Source: an uncultured Erysipelotrichaceae bacterium
Lineage (GTDB): Bacteria > Bacillota_I > Bacilli_A > RF39 > UBA660
Assembly (NCBI GenBank): GCA_902795755.1
Contig: CADBMO010000113.1
Location: forward strand, 1-12,537
Reading direction: 5' to 3'
DNA length: 12,537 nucleotides
Each line of letters opens with the position of its first letter. The first letter of the stretch is position 1. The notes under the pieces were generated by a model that was not told where the DNA came from, did no database searches, and saw nothing but the letters and a program-made list of their open reading frames with translations. Of the stretch, positions 1-7,020 are shown in pieces. The position numbers and the translations under genes are program-made.

Positions 1-759
1 AGTAGCTTTATCGATCGCTTTTTCTATTTCATCACTAATTATTTTAGTTTTATTTTCAGTTAATGTTTTCATGCCAGCATAATCTTGTTTTAATACATCC
101 ATTTGTTTTTGTAAATCTTCTATAGATGTATAAATAGCACCTAATTTATCGACAGCACTTTGTATTTCTTTACTATCTACATCAATATCTCCAGAATTCT
201 TTCTAGCAATTTCCTCATATTCATTAATAACTTTATGCGCGTTAATTTCATATTTAAGTCTTGTTATTAATGATAAAAATGATGCATATAGAGCATTTTC
301 ATCAACGTAATATTTTCTTACCCTATAAATAAAACCAATTAATTCATAATGATCACCATTTGACATAATTTCATCAACAATTCCCATATAAATTGATTTA
401 TCATTAAATAATCTATACATACCAAGTGAATCTATAACTTTATCAGGATTAAAATAGTCATCTAAATAGTAATCTAATAATCTTAAAAATACACTAACAT
501 CAACATCATTTTTTTCACTTATAACTATTTTTTGATATATTTGTTTAACATTATCTATATATCTTTCAGTATCAATATCACGATCATGTTCAGCAAATTT
601 ATCAAGTATTTGAATCAATAAGTCATAACTACAAAAACTATTTCCTTTTTCTATAGAATCTTTTAAAAAGTTTGCATAGTCATCTTTTGAACTATTTTGA
701 TAGCTTTTAATCTTATTCTTATATTTTCTCATCAGTTCATTTTCTGTAAAAATAGCCAT
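1..759 (-). CDS. Unrecognised mostly helical protein, partial (C-terminus beyond left edge)
   Basis: An open frame starts at ATG 757-759 and reads without a stop for 253 codons to the left edge of the window, so the C-terminus is missing. A good Shine-Dalgarno (AAGGGGG) lies just upstream and overlaps the stop codon of the preceding gene. The protein begins MAIFTENELM and is rich in Asp, Glu, Lys, Tyr and Asn. It has no signal peptide or membrane segment in the visible part, so it looks cytoplasmic. About residues 195-253 form a charged heptad-like stretch (for example IEDLQKQMDVLKQDY) that suggests a coiled coil. It is the third gene of the unit led by the TelA-like gene, 12 bases after the 412-residue protein. 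I do not recognise the family. Function is unknown; co-transcription with a TelA-like protein is the only functional clue. Confidence 0.85.
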   Translation of the reverse strand, partial: MAIFTENELMRKYKNKIKSYQNSSKDDYANFLKDSIEKGNSFCSYDLLIQILDKFAEHDRDIDTERYIDNVKQIYQKIVISEKNDVDVSVFLRLLDYYLDDYFNPDKVIDSLGMYRLFNDKSIYMGIVDEIMSNGDHYELIGFIYRVRKYYVDENALYASFLSLITRLKYEINAHKVINEYEEIARKNSGDIDVDSKEIQSAVDKLGAIYTSIEDLQKQMDVLKQDYAGMKTLTENKTKIISDEIEKAIDKAT

Positions 760-771
760 AACAAATCCCCC

Positions 772-2010
772 TTATCTATTTTTTAATATGGTATATTTAA
801 TACCATTATCATCCATATCTACTTTATCAATTAATGGTAACGAATCAGTAAAGGTAGTAAAACCTTCTACTTTATATAAATCATAATAATATGTTGCAAG
901 TGTTTTTGGTAAATCAACAGATTTTATCATAAAAGGATCTATCTTTGTTTCTTCTACTATAAAATCATCATGATTCCTATCACAAAAATGCTTTATAACC
1001 TTTTGCCCATATTCTTCGTCATATGGAACGTATAAATATTCATTTTTTACTTGCCTTGCAATACCCTTTTTTATTCTGTATTTCATTTTTATTTTATTAT
1101 CATCTGCTATTATCATATTTAAATTCGTTGTGGTATATCTATCTCCTGATAGATTAGTACCACTTAAAATATAATGATTCGGTGCAGTTTTAATTTTATC
1201 TTGTAATACAGTTCCTAAAAACTTTTCACTATAGAAGTTTACAAGTTTTTCTTCGTCATCACTTAAAGATAAATCAGGCTCAGCAAACCATACTAATTTA
1301 TCGTTATCCCTAATTGAATTATCATTTAAATACTTATTTAAACCATAATGACATTTATAAATAACGTTATTAACATAAGCTTCTATATCAATATAATCAT
1401 TTTCTATTATAAGACTACAATCTATTAAGTTAATATTATCATCATTTACGTAACTAGCTTTTATACTATATTCGTTACCTTTTACTTTCTTTAACGTAAA
1501 TGGTATTTGTAATATAGCTGGCAATCCATACCCGTTAGATAAACGCATTAAATACTTATCGTTTATACCATGAATACTTATAACTTTAAATTCTTCTTTA
1601 CGAAAATATGATATTAACTCTGAAAAAACCTTTTCTAAATATGGTTTAATATCATTTAATGAGTTATATTTTGCTTCACTATTTAAAAGACTTGTTAAAT
1701 AGCTTTCTTTTTTCTTAGGTTCCTCGCTTTTTAACTCAATTATAGTCTTTAAGCTTTCTTTAGAATAATCATCAAAAAACTTAATTTTGTCATTATCCTT
1801 TTCTTCTTCATATAATTCTATTACTTTTTTTAAAAACACGTCAAAGTATTCTGAATTATATTCATATCCTAAACTCTCATCTTTACCATAGGTAACTCTT
1901 AAACCTACAAAAGAAGGAACTTTTGAAGATTTACTTTGAGCAAGATCGTAAAAGTAAATCATAGAAAGATCCTTCATTTTGCTTATTTCATATAACTTTT
2001 CTTGCCCCAT
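772..2010 (-). CDS. Unrecognised 412-residue cytoplasmic protein in the TelA-like operon
   Basis: A complete frame from ATG (2008-2010) to TAA (772-774). It begins two bases after the stop of the TelA-like gene, and only a weak purine-rich site (AAGAAG) precedes it, so translation is probably coupled to the upstream gene. The sequence begins MGQEKLYEIS, lacks a signal peptide and hydrophobic segments, and is acidic and tyrosine-rich. There is a Lys/Glu-rich linker near residues 90-105, which may separate an N-terminal domain from the rest. The later two thirds looks like mixed alpha/beta or beta-rich sequence (for example YSIKASYVNDDN and NLNMIIADDNKIKMKYRIKK). I see no catalytic motif and do not recognise the family. 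Its tight place between a TelA-like gene and another unknown gene suggests the three products work together, but that is inference from order alone. Confidence 0.85.
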   Translation of the reverse strand: MGQEKLYEISKMKDLSMIYFYDLAQSKSSKVPSFVGLRVTYGKDESLGYEYNSEYFDVFLKKVIELYEEEKDNDKIKFFDDYSKESLKTIIELKSEEPKKKESYLTSLLNSEAKYNSLNDIKPYLEKVFSELISYFRKEEFKVISIHGINDKYLMRLSNGYGLPAILQIPFTLKKVKGNEYSIKASYVNDDNINLIDCSLIIENDYIDIEAYVNNVIYKCHYGLNKYLNDNSIRDNDKLVWFAEPDLSLSDDEEKLVNFYSEKFLGTVLQDKIKTAPNHYILSGTNLSGDRYTTTNLNMIIADDNKIKMKYRIKKGIARQVKNEYLYVPYDEEYGQKVIKHFCDRNHDDFIVEETKIDPFMIKSVDLPKTLATYYYDLYKVEGFTTFTDSLPLIDKVDMDDNGIKYTILKNR

Positions 2011-2012
2011 AA

Positions 2013-3272
2013 TTATTCATCTTCTTTTTTTCTTCTAGGTGTAAATTTCTTTACTACTTTATGGTCATGAGTTATTGGATGACTATCTACAAACTTTTGA
2101 ACATCAATAATATTATTTATACTTTCATCATAAGCATCATATTCTTCATTTATAGCATCGAGCGTTTTTCTATCTTCTAATATTCTTTCTTGAACTGTTT
2201 TTTCAGCGTTATCTAGTGCTTCGCGTGCACTTCTAATATTATCAGTTATTTTTTCAAATGTTTCAGTATAAAGAGTTCCCTTAGATAAAATATCAATAAC
2301 TTTCTCAGCATTCTTTTTAGCAGTTTCTGCATTTTTAACCGCTACTTCATTTATAGCATCAGCAAGCATACCTTGTTGTTCTATTCTTATTTTTTGAAAA
2401 GCATTTTGAACAGCATCACGTGCTTCTATTTTAGTTTGCACTAGTCCATTATTAATCATTTCTTCATAATTAATAACAGATATCATATCATTATTAGTTC
2501 TAATTTTAGCTTGTTCAATTCTTGACTTACCAAATAAGAAACTTTTTTGAACTCTTTCTAATGCTCTATCTACTAACATTAATAGTGTTTTAGCATTAGT
2601 TAATTGTTTTGAAATCATATCACTAGGATTAGTTTTAGATTGTTCTTCTAGTTCTTTTATAACGTTTTGTTCATATTCATCTCTTTGAACTAAACCGATT
2701 TTATATGCATATTCAAGCGTTCTTACAAACGGTATTACACTTTCAATTATACGATTATTTAAATCAATTGATATCAAAGTATTGTTCTTTTGTTTTTCCA
2801 TATCACTTGCAATCTCATCAATTTGTTGAAAGTACATTTCAGTTACATCTTTTTCTGTTTTTGCAAGTAATTCTTCTCTAGCTTCCACAACTTTGTTTCT
2901 AGCCTTTTTAAATAACTTAAATATACCAGTTTCTTTTACTGCTTTTGGTGCTTCAAGCATCTTTTGTTCTTTAGGATCTGCAAACGTTGCTAAATTCTTT
3001 ATGTTATTATTTAATCTAACGTTGTTTACTTTTTCAGTTTTTACTAATCTTTCTAGTTCTTCTATCTTGTCTTTTTGTGCAGTTATAATATCAGAAGTAT
3101 AATGCATTATTGTAATTGGATTATTAAAATCCATTCTTTCAAATGGCAATATTCCTTCTTCATTAATAACGTCACTAGTTGCTATTTCAGTAGTATCTAC
3201 CTTTTGGACAGCAACCTCTTCTATTTCTTCTGGCTCAATAATTACTTCGTTTTCATCATTAAAATTATCCAT
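2013..3272 (-). CDS. TelA-like (toxic anion resistance family) helical protein
   Basis: A 419-residue protein, first gene of a three-gene unit. After an acidic N-terminal tail (about residues 8-20) comes a coiled coil (about 65-95), then a long, nearly all-helical core (about 115-370). The core follows the order I know from TelA/YceH-type proteins: a short aromatic-basic segment (GIFKLFKKARNKV), charged helices, a segment ending in QKSFLFGKSRIEQAKIRTNN, and an Ala/Asn/Gln-rich helix (IRIEQQGMLADAINEVAVKN). The C-terminal tail is His-rich then basic (HPITHDHK, about 398-404). There is no signal peptide or membrane span, so it is probably cytoplasmic. TelA family members are linked to tolerance of tellurite and some cell-envelope stresses, with no known enzymatic activity. 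The frame extends to TTG at 3278, but the Shine-Dalgarno is one base from that codon and seven from ATG 3272, so I take 3272. The family call is from memory of motif order, not a search. Confidence 0.7.
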   Translation of the reverse strand: MDNFNDENEVIIEPEEIEEVAVQKVDTTEIATSDVINEEGILPFERMDFNNPITIMHYTSDIITAQKDKIEELERLVKTEKVNNVRLNNNIKNLATFADPKEQKMLEAPKAVKETGIFKLFKKARNKVVEAREELLAKTEKDVTEMYFQQIDEIASDMEKQKNNTLISIDLNNRIIESVIPFVRTLEYAYKIGLVQRDEYEQNVIKELEEQSKTNPSDMISKQLTNAKTLLMLVDRALERVQKSFLFGKSRIEQAKIRTNNDMISVINYEEMINNGLVQTKIEARDAVQNAFQKIRIEQQGMLADAINEVAVKNAETAKKNAEKVIDILSKGTLYTETFEKITDNIRSAREALDNAEKTVQERILEDRKTLDAINEEYDAYDESINNIIDVQKFVDSHPITHDHKVVKKFTPRRKKEDE

Positions 3273-3279
3273 AGCCAAT

Positions 3280-3287
3280 CCCTCCTT
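3280..3287 (-). promoter_or_regulatory. Shine-Dalgarno deciding the TelA-like start
   Basis: AAGGAGGG on the minus strand. It sits 7 bases before ATG 3272 but only 1 base before the in-frame TTG at 3278, so the ATG is the likely start. Confidence 0.85.
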
Positions 3288-3301
3288 TTGGTTTGCCGCT
3301 T

Positions 3302-3330
3302 ATACTATCACAAAAACCTATAAAAGTCAA
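3302..3330 (-). promoter_or_regulatory. Promoter of the TelA-like operon
   Basis: A near-consensus sigma-A type promoter: TTGACT at 3325-3330, a 17-base spacer, then TAGTAT at 3302-3307. It directly follows the T-run of the terminator of the upstream gene, so the -35 box touches the end of the previous transcript. Confidence 0.75.
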
Positions 3331-3331
3331 T

Positions 3332-3360
3332 AAAAAAAGCTAGTTTTATAACTAGCTTTT
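3332..3360 (-). terminator. Rho-independent terminator of the transglutaminase-like gene
   Basis: Arms 3335-3345 and 3350-3360 are perfectly complementary (11 bp, core AGCTAGTT) with a 4-base loop. The A-run at 3332-3338 gives the U-tract on the minus strand. It begins four bases after the TAG stop at 3365-3367. Confidence 0.85.
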
Positions 3361-3364
3361 AAAC

Positions 3365-4912
3365 CTACTGATTTTTGGTTTTTAATCCCTTAATTTTTTT
3401 ATTAATCTTTAGCGTGTCATCATAATATTTTTTTCTTTGTTCTTCATTTAAACCAAGTACTTTTTGTTCTACGTTACTAGAAGCAAGCACAATATCCTCA
3501 ATTGATATTTCATTATTGTTTTTGCTCAATAATAATTCATATGCTTCATATAAAAACTGTTCTATTTCTGGGTTTAAATCTACTAAATTACCAACTACTT
3601 TTGGATATCTATTACACAAATCCTTAAATTCGTTAGGAAATAATTCATTTAATATATCAAAAAGTAGTTGAAATAAAACTTTGTCCTTTTTCTTATTATT
3701 AGAGAACTCTTTAATAATATTAGAATAAAACGTTTCCTTGTCATAAAAATCTAGGAAAGTATATTCAAGTGCGGTATATCTATTAGCATCTTGAATTACT
3801 CTTTCATCAACCGTTAAAAGTGATCCTACTAATTCATCTTTATTAGTACATACTACAGGTAATTCTTTGTACTTTCTAGAAAGAAGTTCCATCTCTTTTT
3901 TGTTTCTTAAAGTAGGATTTAAATCTTTTATAGCTTCAAATTCACTTGCAATTTCATCAGAACATAATAATCTTTTTCGGTTTTTTAAATCTAGTAAAGA
4001 TTCATCAACTACTTTATCAAGTCCAAATAAAGCACCCATTAATCTTCCTTCTGCTGATATACTCTTTGATAACTTGTTTTTAAATTTAGTATATAACTTT
4101 TTATCATTTTCTATTTTAGATACATATTCATTAATCTTATTTGCATCAAAGTCTTTTTTAAACATTTCTTTTAAGATTTTAAATGGTACATTATAATTAC
4201 TTAAATAATCTGATAAAGAATAATATCTAACTTTTAAGCCATTAGTTGGATCACATACATAGTATCCAGATTCCAAACTAACAAGTAGTCTTGCGTGATT
4301 ATGCACATCTTTACTTGTTGATTTTAATTCATAATATTTTGAATTAATTCCTACCCTTATTAGCAATTCCATCAATAAATACGAGTAACCACCACATAAA
4401 ATATAATCATTGTATAAAACTTCGTTTATTGAAGTTTCACTATTTGTATGTTCTGTATCTTTTCTTTTTAAATATGGTTTAAAACTAACAACTATTTTAT
4501 AACATGCAATAAACTTTTCAAGTTCGCTAATATCAGATATTCTTATGTTATCTACCATCATATCTAATATTTCATTTATTTCTTTTATTTCAGATATAGT
4601 CGCTGGTTTTGTACCATATATTTCAAAACTATCATATATAAAACCTACGTGTTTATCATCTATATCAATGTCTTTTAATTCATTATAATTAGTGCATTGT
4701 AATATAATATCATTTTTAATACCTTTACTACGTAAGTATTCAATAATTATTTTTGCCCTTTCATAGTATTTATTACTATCAAATTCCTTACTTACACTAG
4801 TTGTTCTTCCTATAATGATACCATCCGTTTTCTTAATATTTTTTATTGCCTCATCAATTTCTTGTTTTGTTATATCACATAACAAAAATAATCCGTTTTT
4901 CTTAGCTACCAT
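3365..4912 (-). CDS. Transglutaminase-like superfamily protein, intracellular
   Basis: A 515-residue protein with the Cys-His-Asp layout of the transglutaminase-like (papain-fold) superfamily. The likely catalytic Cys173 lies in YILCGGYSYLLMELLIRVGI, His206 in VHNHARLLVSL, and Asp221 in YYVCDPTNGL. Spacing and hydrophobic context fit the family core at about residues 125-235. The N-terminal 100 residues form a separate part with alternating strand- and helix-like segments (GLFLLCDITKQEI, DGIIIGRTTSV, KHVGFIYDSF) that I do not recognise. The C-terminal half (about 240-515) is Lys/Glu-rich and mostly helical. There is no signal peptide or clear membrane span, unlike many secreted or membrane-bound relatives, so it probably acts in the cytoplasm. 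Members of this fold include peptidases, amidases and cross-linkers, so substrate and reaction cannot be told from sequence. It is transcribed alone, from its own promoter, and the ATG at 4912 has an AGGGGG ribosome site upstream. Confidence 0.8.
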   Translation of the reverse strand: MVAKKNGLFLLCDITKQEIDEAIKNIKKTDGIIIGRTTSVSKEFDSNKYYERAKIIIEYLRSKGIKNDIILQCTNYNELKDIDIDDKHVGFIYDSFEIYGTKPATISEIKEINEILDMMVDNIRISDISELEKFIACYKIVVSFKPYLKRKDTEHTNSETSINEVLYNDYILCGGYSYLLMELLIRVGINSKYYELKSTSKDVHNHARLLVSLESGYYVCDPTNGLKVRYYSLSDYLSNYNVPFKILKEMFKKDFDANKINEYVSKIENDKKLYTKFKNKLSKSISAEGRLMGALFGLDKVVDESLLDLKNRKRLLCSDEIASEFEAIKDLNPTLRNKKEMELLSRKYKELPVVCTNKDELVGSLLTVDERVIQDANRYTALEYTFLDFYDKETFYSNIIKEFSNNKKKDKVLFQLLFDILNELFPNEFKDLCNRYPKVVGNLVDLNPEIEQFLYEAYELLLSKNNNEISIEDIVLASSNVEQKVLGLNEEQRKKYYDDTLKINKKIKGLKTKNQ

Positions 4913-4917
4913 CTTAT

Positions 4918-4936
4918 ATTCCCCCTAAGTGGGAAT
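4918..4936 (-). promoter_or_regulatory. Inverted repeat over start region of the transglutaminase-like gene
   Basis: ATTCCC and GGGAAT arms (4918-4923 and 4931-4936) flank a 7-base centre. The repeat begins two bases downstream of the -10 box, covers the expected transcription start, and includes the AGGGGG ribosome binding site. It could be a repressor operator, or a small RNA hairpin that masks the ribosome site if transcription starts at its outer edge. With only 6-bp arms it could also be chance. Confidence 0.4.
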
Positions 4937-4937
4937 T

Positions 4938-4966
4938 ATAATATCACACAATTATTCTTAGTGCAA
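4938..4966 (-). promoter_or_regulatory. Promoter of the transglutaminase-like gene
   Basis: TTGCAC at 4961-4966, a 17-base spacer, then TATTAT at 4938-4943 on the minus strand. The predicted start of transcription is near 4931, giving a leader of only about 18 bases. Confidence 0.7.
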
Positions 4967-4991
4967 GAAAAAAATGCTAAATTAGCATTTT
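4967..4991 (-). terminator. Terminator of the DHH/hydrolase operon
   Basis: Arms 4971-4978 and 4984-4991 pair over 8 bp (AAAATGCT type) around a 5-base loop, with a U-tract from the A-run at 4967-4973. The stem overlaps the TAA stop of the hydrolase gene, and the next gene's -35 box follows directly. The stem is AT-rich, so it may be leaky. Confidence 0.65.
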
Positions 4992-5541
4992 ATACATGTT
5001 TAAGTAATTCTTTAAACTCTAAATATCCAAATTCTGCGTTCAAATGACCACCACCAGAAATTACGTATTGTTTATCAGTAATGGCATCTGCAAACTCTTT
5101 TTCAACGTCATATTTAACATATGGATCATTATCAGAATAATAACAAATAATATCATCACAATAGCTTTTTATATCGCTTAAATTATCTAAAAACATACTA
5201 CTGTTTACTTTATCAAAATCGCCACCATCTACCTCATAATTATTAAATCCACAAATAAGCACTAACCTCTTAACTTTTATTTTGTGTTCTATTAAAAACT
5301 TACATATGAATACTGGAGCAATAGAATGCCCATAAATAATTGTGTTTTCATTAATTAAACCAGCATTTAAATAGCAAGTCATAATTTCATTCCAAGTATC
5401 ATAGTTTTGATACCCTACACCACTTGGTAAATCTGGTGTATAAACTGATAATTCTTTTTGTTCTAACTCTTTTCTAAGCCATGGTATCCAGTTGCTAAAT
5501 GGGCTTGCAAAACTACCATGCATTATAAAATAATTATTCAT
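4990..5541 (-). CDS. RBBP9/YdeN-family alpha/beta serine hydrolase
   Basis: A 183-residue single-domain protein, the usual size for this family. It opens with a short strand and the oxyanion-region signature MHGSFASPFSNWIPWL (about residues 7-22). The nucleophile elbow is GHSIAP, with Ser73; the acid is in SDNDPYV (Asp137 or Asp139); and the base is His166 in GGGHLNAEFG. That completes a catalytic triad in the expected order. Family members are cytoplasmic esterases or peptidase-like hydrolases whose natural substrates are mostly unknown. The gene overlaps the end of the DHH phosphoesterase gene by 8 bases, and its strong ribosome site (AAGGAGGA) lies inside that gene, so the two are translated together. 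It is last in its operon. No secretion signal is present. The fold call is firm; the substrate is not predictable. Confidence 0.88.
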   Translation of the reverse strand: MNNYFIMHGSFASPFSNWIPWLRKELEQKELSVYTPDLPSGVGYQNYDTWNEIMTCYLNAGLINENTIIYGHSIAPVFICKFLIEHKIKVKRLVLICGFNNYEVDGGDFDKVNSSMFLDNLSDIKSYCDDIICYYSDNDPYVKYDVEKEFADAITDKQYVISGGGHLNAEFGYLEFKELLKHV

Positions 5542-6481
5542 TATTATTCCTCCTTTTTAATATAATATTTATTATTTCTTCTTTAGTATCTCCATAAATT
5601 GGGCAAGCAGCCGCAACATCATGACCTTTACCACCAAAGCTTTCTGCTACCTTTCTTACGTTGATTCCATCTTTAATACTTCTAAATGATATAGAATCAT
5701 GATCCATTGCCATCATCATAATAAAATCAACGTCATAATTAATACTTCTTAAGTACTCTGCTAAATCACTACGATATTGATAATCAATAAATATAATACC
5801 AGCTTTTAAACCATTTATTTCTTTTATTACTATTTTACTTGCATAGTTTTTAAGTGTTTCGAGTGATATTTTTTTCTTATTTTCAATTAGCATTTTCTCA
5901 AAATCATCGTATTCAAACGATTCTTTTTTATTTAATAATTTATCATAAATAAGCTTTATGTATCCTTCTTGACCAATTGAATCAAAAAGTAGTGCTAGCT
6001 CATGTGATTTTTCATTATTATATATATTTTTCCATTCCCAAGTATCGTGTTGTCTTGTTAGTTCTACAAACTCAGCAACATCATTTCTTTCCTCAAGCAA
6101 TTTTTCATTTACTAAGTATTCATAAAACAAACTTGTTCCACAGCATAATCCTTTATCATTAGAAATCTTAATCTTAATAAATGGGTATTTATCTTTATAA
6201 ACATTATAAAACGTTTTATGATGATCAAATACTTTAAACTTACCTTTTATTTTATCATTACTTATAACTTTTTCTACTACTTCCTCACTAGGGCATAAAT
6301 CAGTAACATATACCATATCATAATCATATATTTTATTATTATCAATGTAACTTAATATTCTATTATTTATGTCAAAAGTTTCGCATAATTCATATGTTAC
6401 ATTATCAAATGCTAGTTTAGATAAAATAGCTTCTCCCATTCCATCAATATCACTTCTATGAGTAAATAATAAAACATTCAT
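5534..6481 (-). CDS. DHH/DHHA1-family phosphoesterase, NrnB-like
   Basis: A 315-residue protein with the DHH superfamily motifs in order. Motif I is FTHRSDIDGMG (His8, Asp11, Asp13); motif II is VTDLCPSEEV (Asp61); motif III is the signature FDHHKT (Asp86-His87-His88); motif IV is TRQHDTWEW (His145-Asp146). These residues normally bind two Mn ions. The C-terminal DHHA1 domain ends with the substrate-binding glycine motif FGGKGHDVAAAC (about 282-293). The single-domain-pair architecture and the wording of motif I resemble NrnB-type oligoribonucleases and cyclic or nano-RNA phosphodiesterases (COG2404) more than RecJ or GdpP, and there are no membrane, PAS or GGDEF parts. The likely role is cytoplasmic degradation of short RNAs or a nucleotide second messenger. 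The start ATG at 6481 has an AGGAGG site that sits just after the upstream gene's stop. Confidence 0.85.
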   Translation of the reverse strand: MNVLLFTHRSDIDGMGEAILSKLAFDNVTYELCETFDINNRILSYIDNNKIYDYDMVYVTDLCPSEEVVEKVISNDKIKGKFKVFDHHKTFYNVYKDKYPFIKIKISNDKGLCCGTSLFYEYLVNEKLLEERNDVAEFVELTRQHDTWEWKNIYNNEKSHELALLFDSIGQEGYIKLIYDKLLNKKESFEYDDFEKMLIENKKKISLETLKNYASKIVIKEINGLKAGIIFIDYQYRSDLAEYLRSINYDVDFIMMMAMDHDSISFRSIKDGINVRKVAESFGGKGHDVAAACPIYGDTKEEIINIILKRRNNNE

Positions 6482-6496
6482 AAAAACCTCCTATTA

Positions 6497-6937
6497 TTAT
6501 ATAACCTTAATTTCACTATTATAAATATACTTTGCAAGCACATCAGCTTTCTCATTATCTTTAGTAGTTAGTATTCCTAAACTAATAATATTGTCTTCAA
6601 ATTCATAATCTTTATAAAAGCATTCTTCTTCAACATTAGTACCAAATATTATCTCTAGTACTTTTTGATTGCCACTACCTAAAAATTTATATTTATTACC
6701 TTCATACACTAAATATTTTAACTCTTCTTTATAATTCAAATTTTCTACAATTTTTCCAATGTATGAAACTTCATCATCTAATATCACTAGTATAACGTGA
6801 TTACTTAATACCGCTTTATAGTATACCTCATCTTCTTTTTCAATGGTATTATACTTTGTTAAACTTTGAACATCATATTCATTATCATTTATTTTTATTC
6901 TTTTATTAGTAATTATTTTATCTATTAAGTCTTGCAT
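6497..6937 (-). CDS. Small unknown protein, weakly DUF4178-like
   Basis: A 146-residue acidic protein, first in a three-gene operon. The pattern is beta-rich, with repeated short strands (NEYDVQSLTKY, VYYKAVLSNHVILVILDDE, LVYEGNKYKFLG) and a C-terminal piece (CFYKDYEFEDNIISLGILTTKDNEKADVLAKYI). This recalls the layout of DUF4178 domains, but I would not rely on it. No signal peptide or membrane span is seen. The frame runs back to TTG 6952, but I place the start at ATG 6937: a GGAGGG site lies just before it, and transcription from the extended -10 at 6957-6965 is expected to begin near 6950, leaving no room for the longer form. The function is unknown; linkage to a DHH phosphoesterase and a hydrolase is the only context. 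Confidence 0.75.
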   Translation of the reverse strand: MQDLIDKIITNKRIKINDNEYDVQSLTKYNTIEKEDEVYYKAVLSNHVILVILDDEVSYIGKIVENLNYKEELKYLVYEGNKYKFLGSGNQKVLEIIFGTNVEEECFYKDYEFEDNIISLGILTTKDNEKADVLAKYIYNSEIKVI

Positions 6938-6941
6938 TAGT

Positions 6942-6947
6942 CCCTCC
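6942..6947 (-). promoter_or_regulatory. Shine-Dalgarno deciding the start at 6937
   Basis: GGAGGG (within GGTGGAGGGA) on the minus strand, 4 bases before ATG 6937. The in-frame upstream TTG and GTG codons lie at or before this site, so they cannot use it. Confidence 0.75.
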
Positions 6948-6956
6948 ACCAACTAA

Positions 6957-6965
6957 ATTATAACA
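6957..6965 (-). promoter_or_regulatory. Extended -10 promoter of the DHH/hydrolase operon
   Basis: TGTTATAAT on the minus strand is a perfect TGnTATAAT extended -10 box. No good -35 box is seen 17 bases upstream, as is usual for this promoter type. Confidence 0.7.
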
Positions 6966-6992
6966 TATATTAATTATAAAAATCATAAATTA

Positions 6993-7001
6993 TGGTATAA
7001 T
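6993..7001 (+). promoter_or_regulatory. Extended -10 promoter of the HD-domain gene
   Basis: TGGTATAAT is a perfect TGnTATAAT box, 19 bases before the start codon, with no clear -35 box. It diverges from the promoter at 6957-6965; the two -10 cores are 33 bases apart, so polymerases bound at both would compete. Confidence 0.7.
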
Positions 7002-7020
7002 AATAAGGCAAGGTGATAAT

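Noticed and set aside
3273..3278. TTG start giving a 421-residue TelA-like protein
   Set aside because: The ribosome binding site is only one base away from this codon, but seven bases from ATG 3272.
2893..3323. Two short plus-strand open frames opposite the TelA-like gene
   Set aside because: They are antisense to a long coding frame with a clear promoter, and have no ribosome site or recognisable product.
6938..6952. Longer N-terminus of the small protein (TTG or GTG start)
   Set aside because: It would overlap the ribosome site and the predicted transcription start; ATG 6937 fits both.
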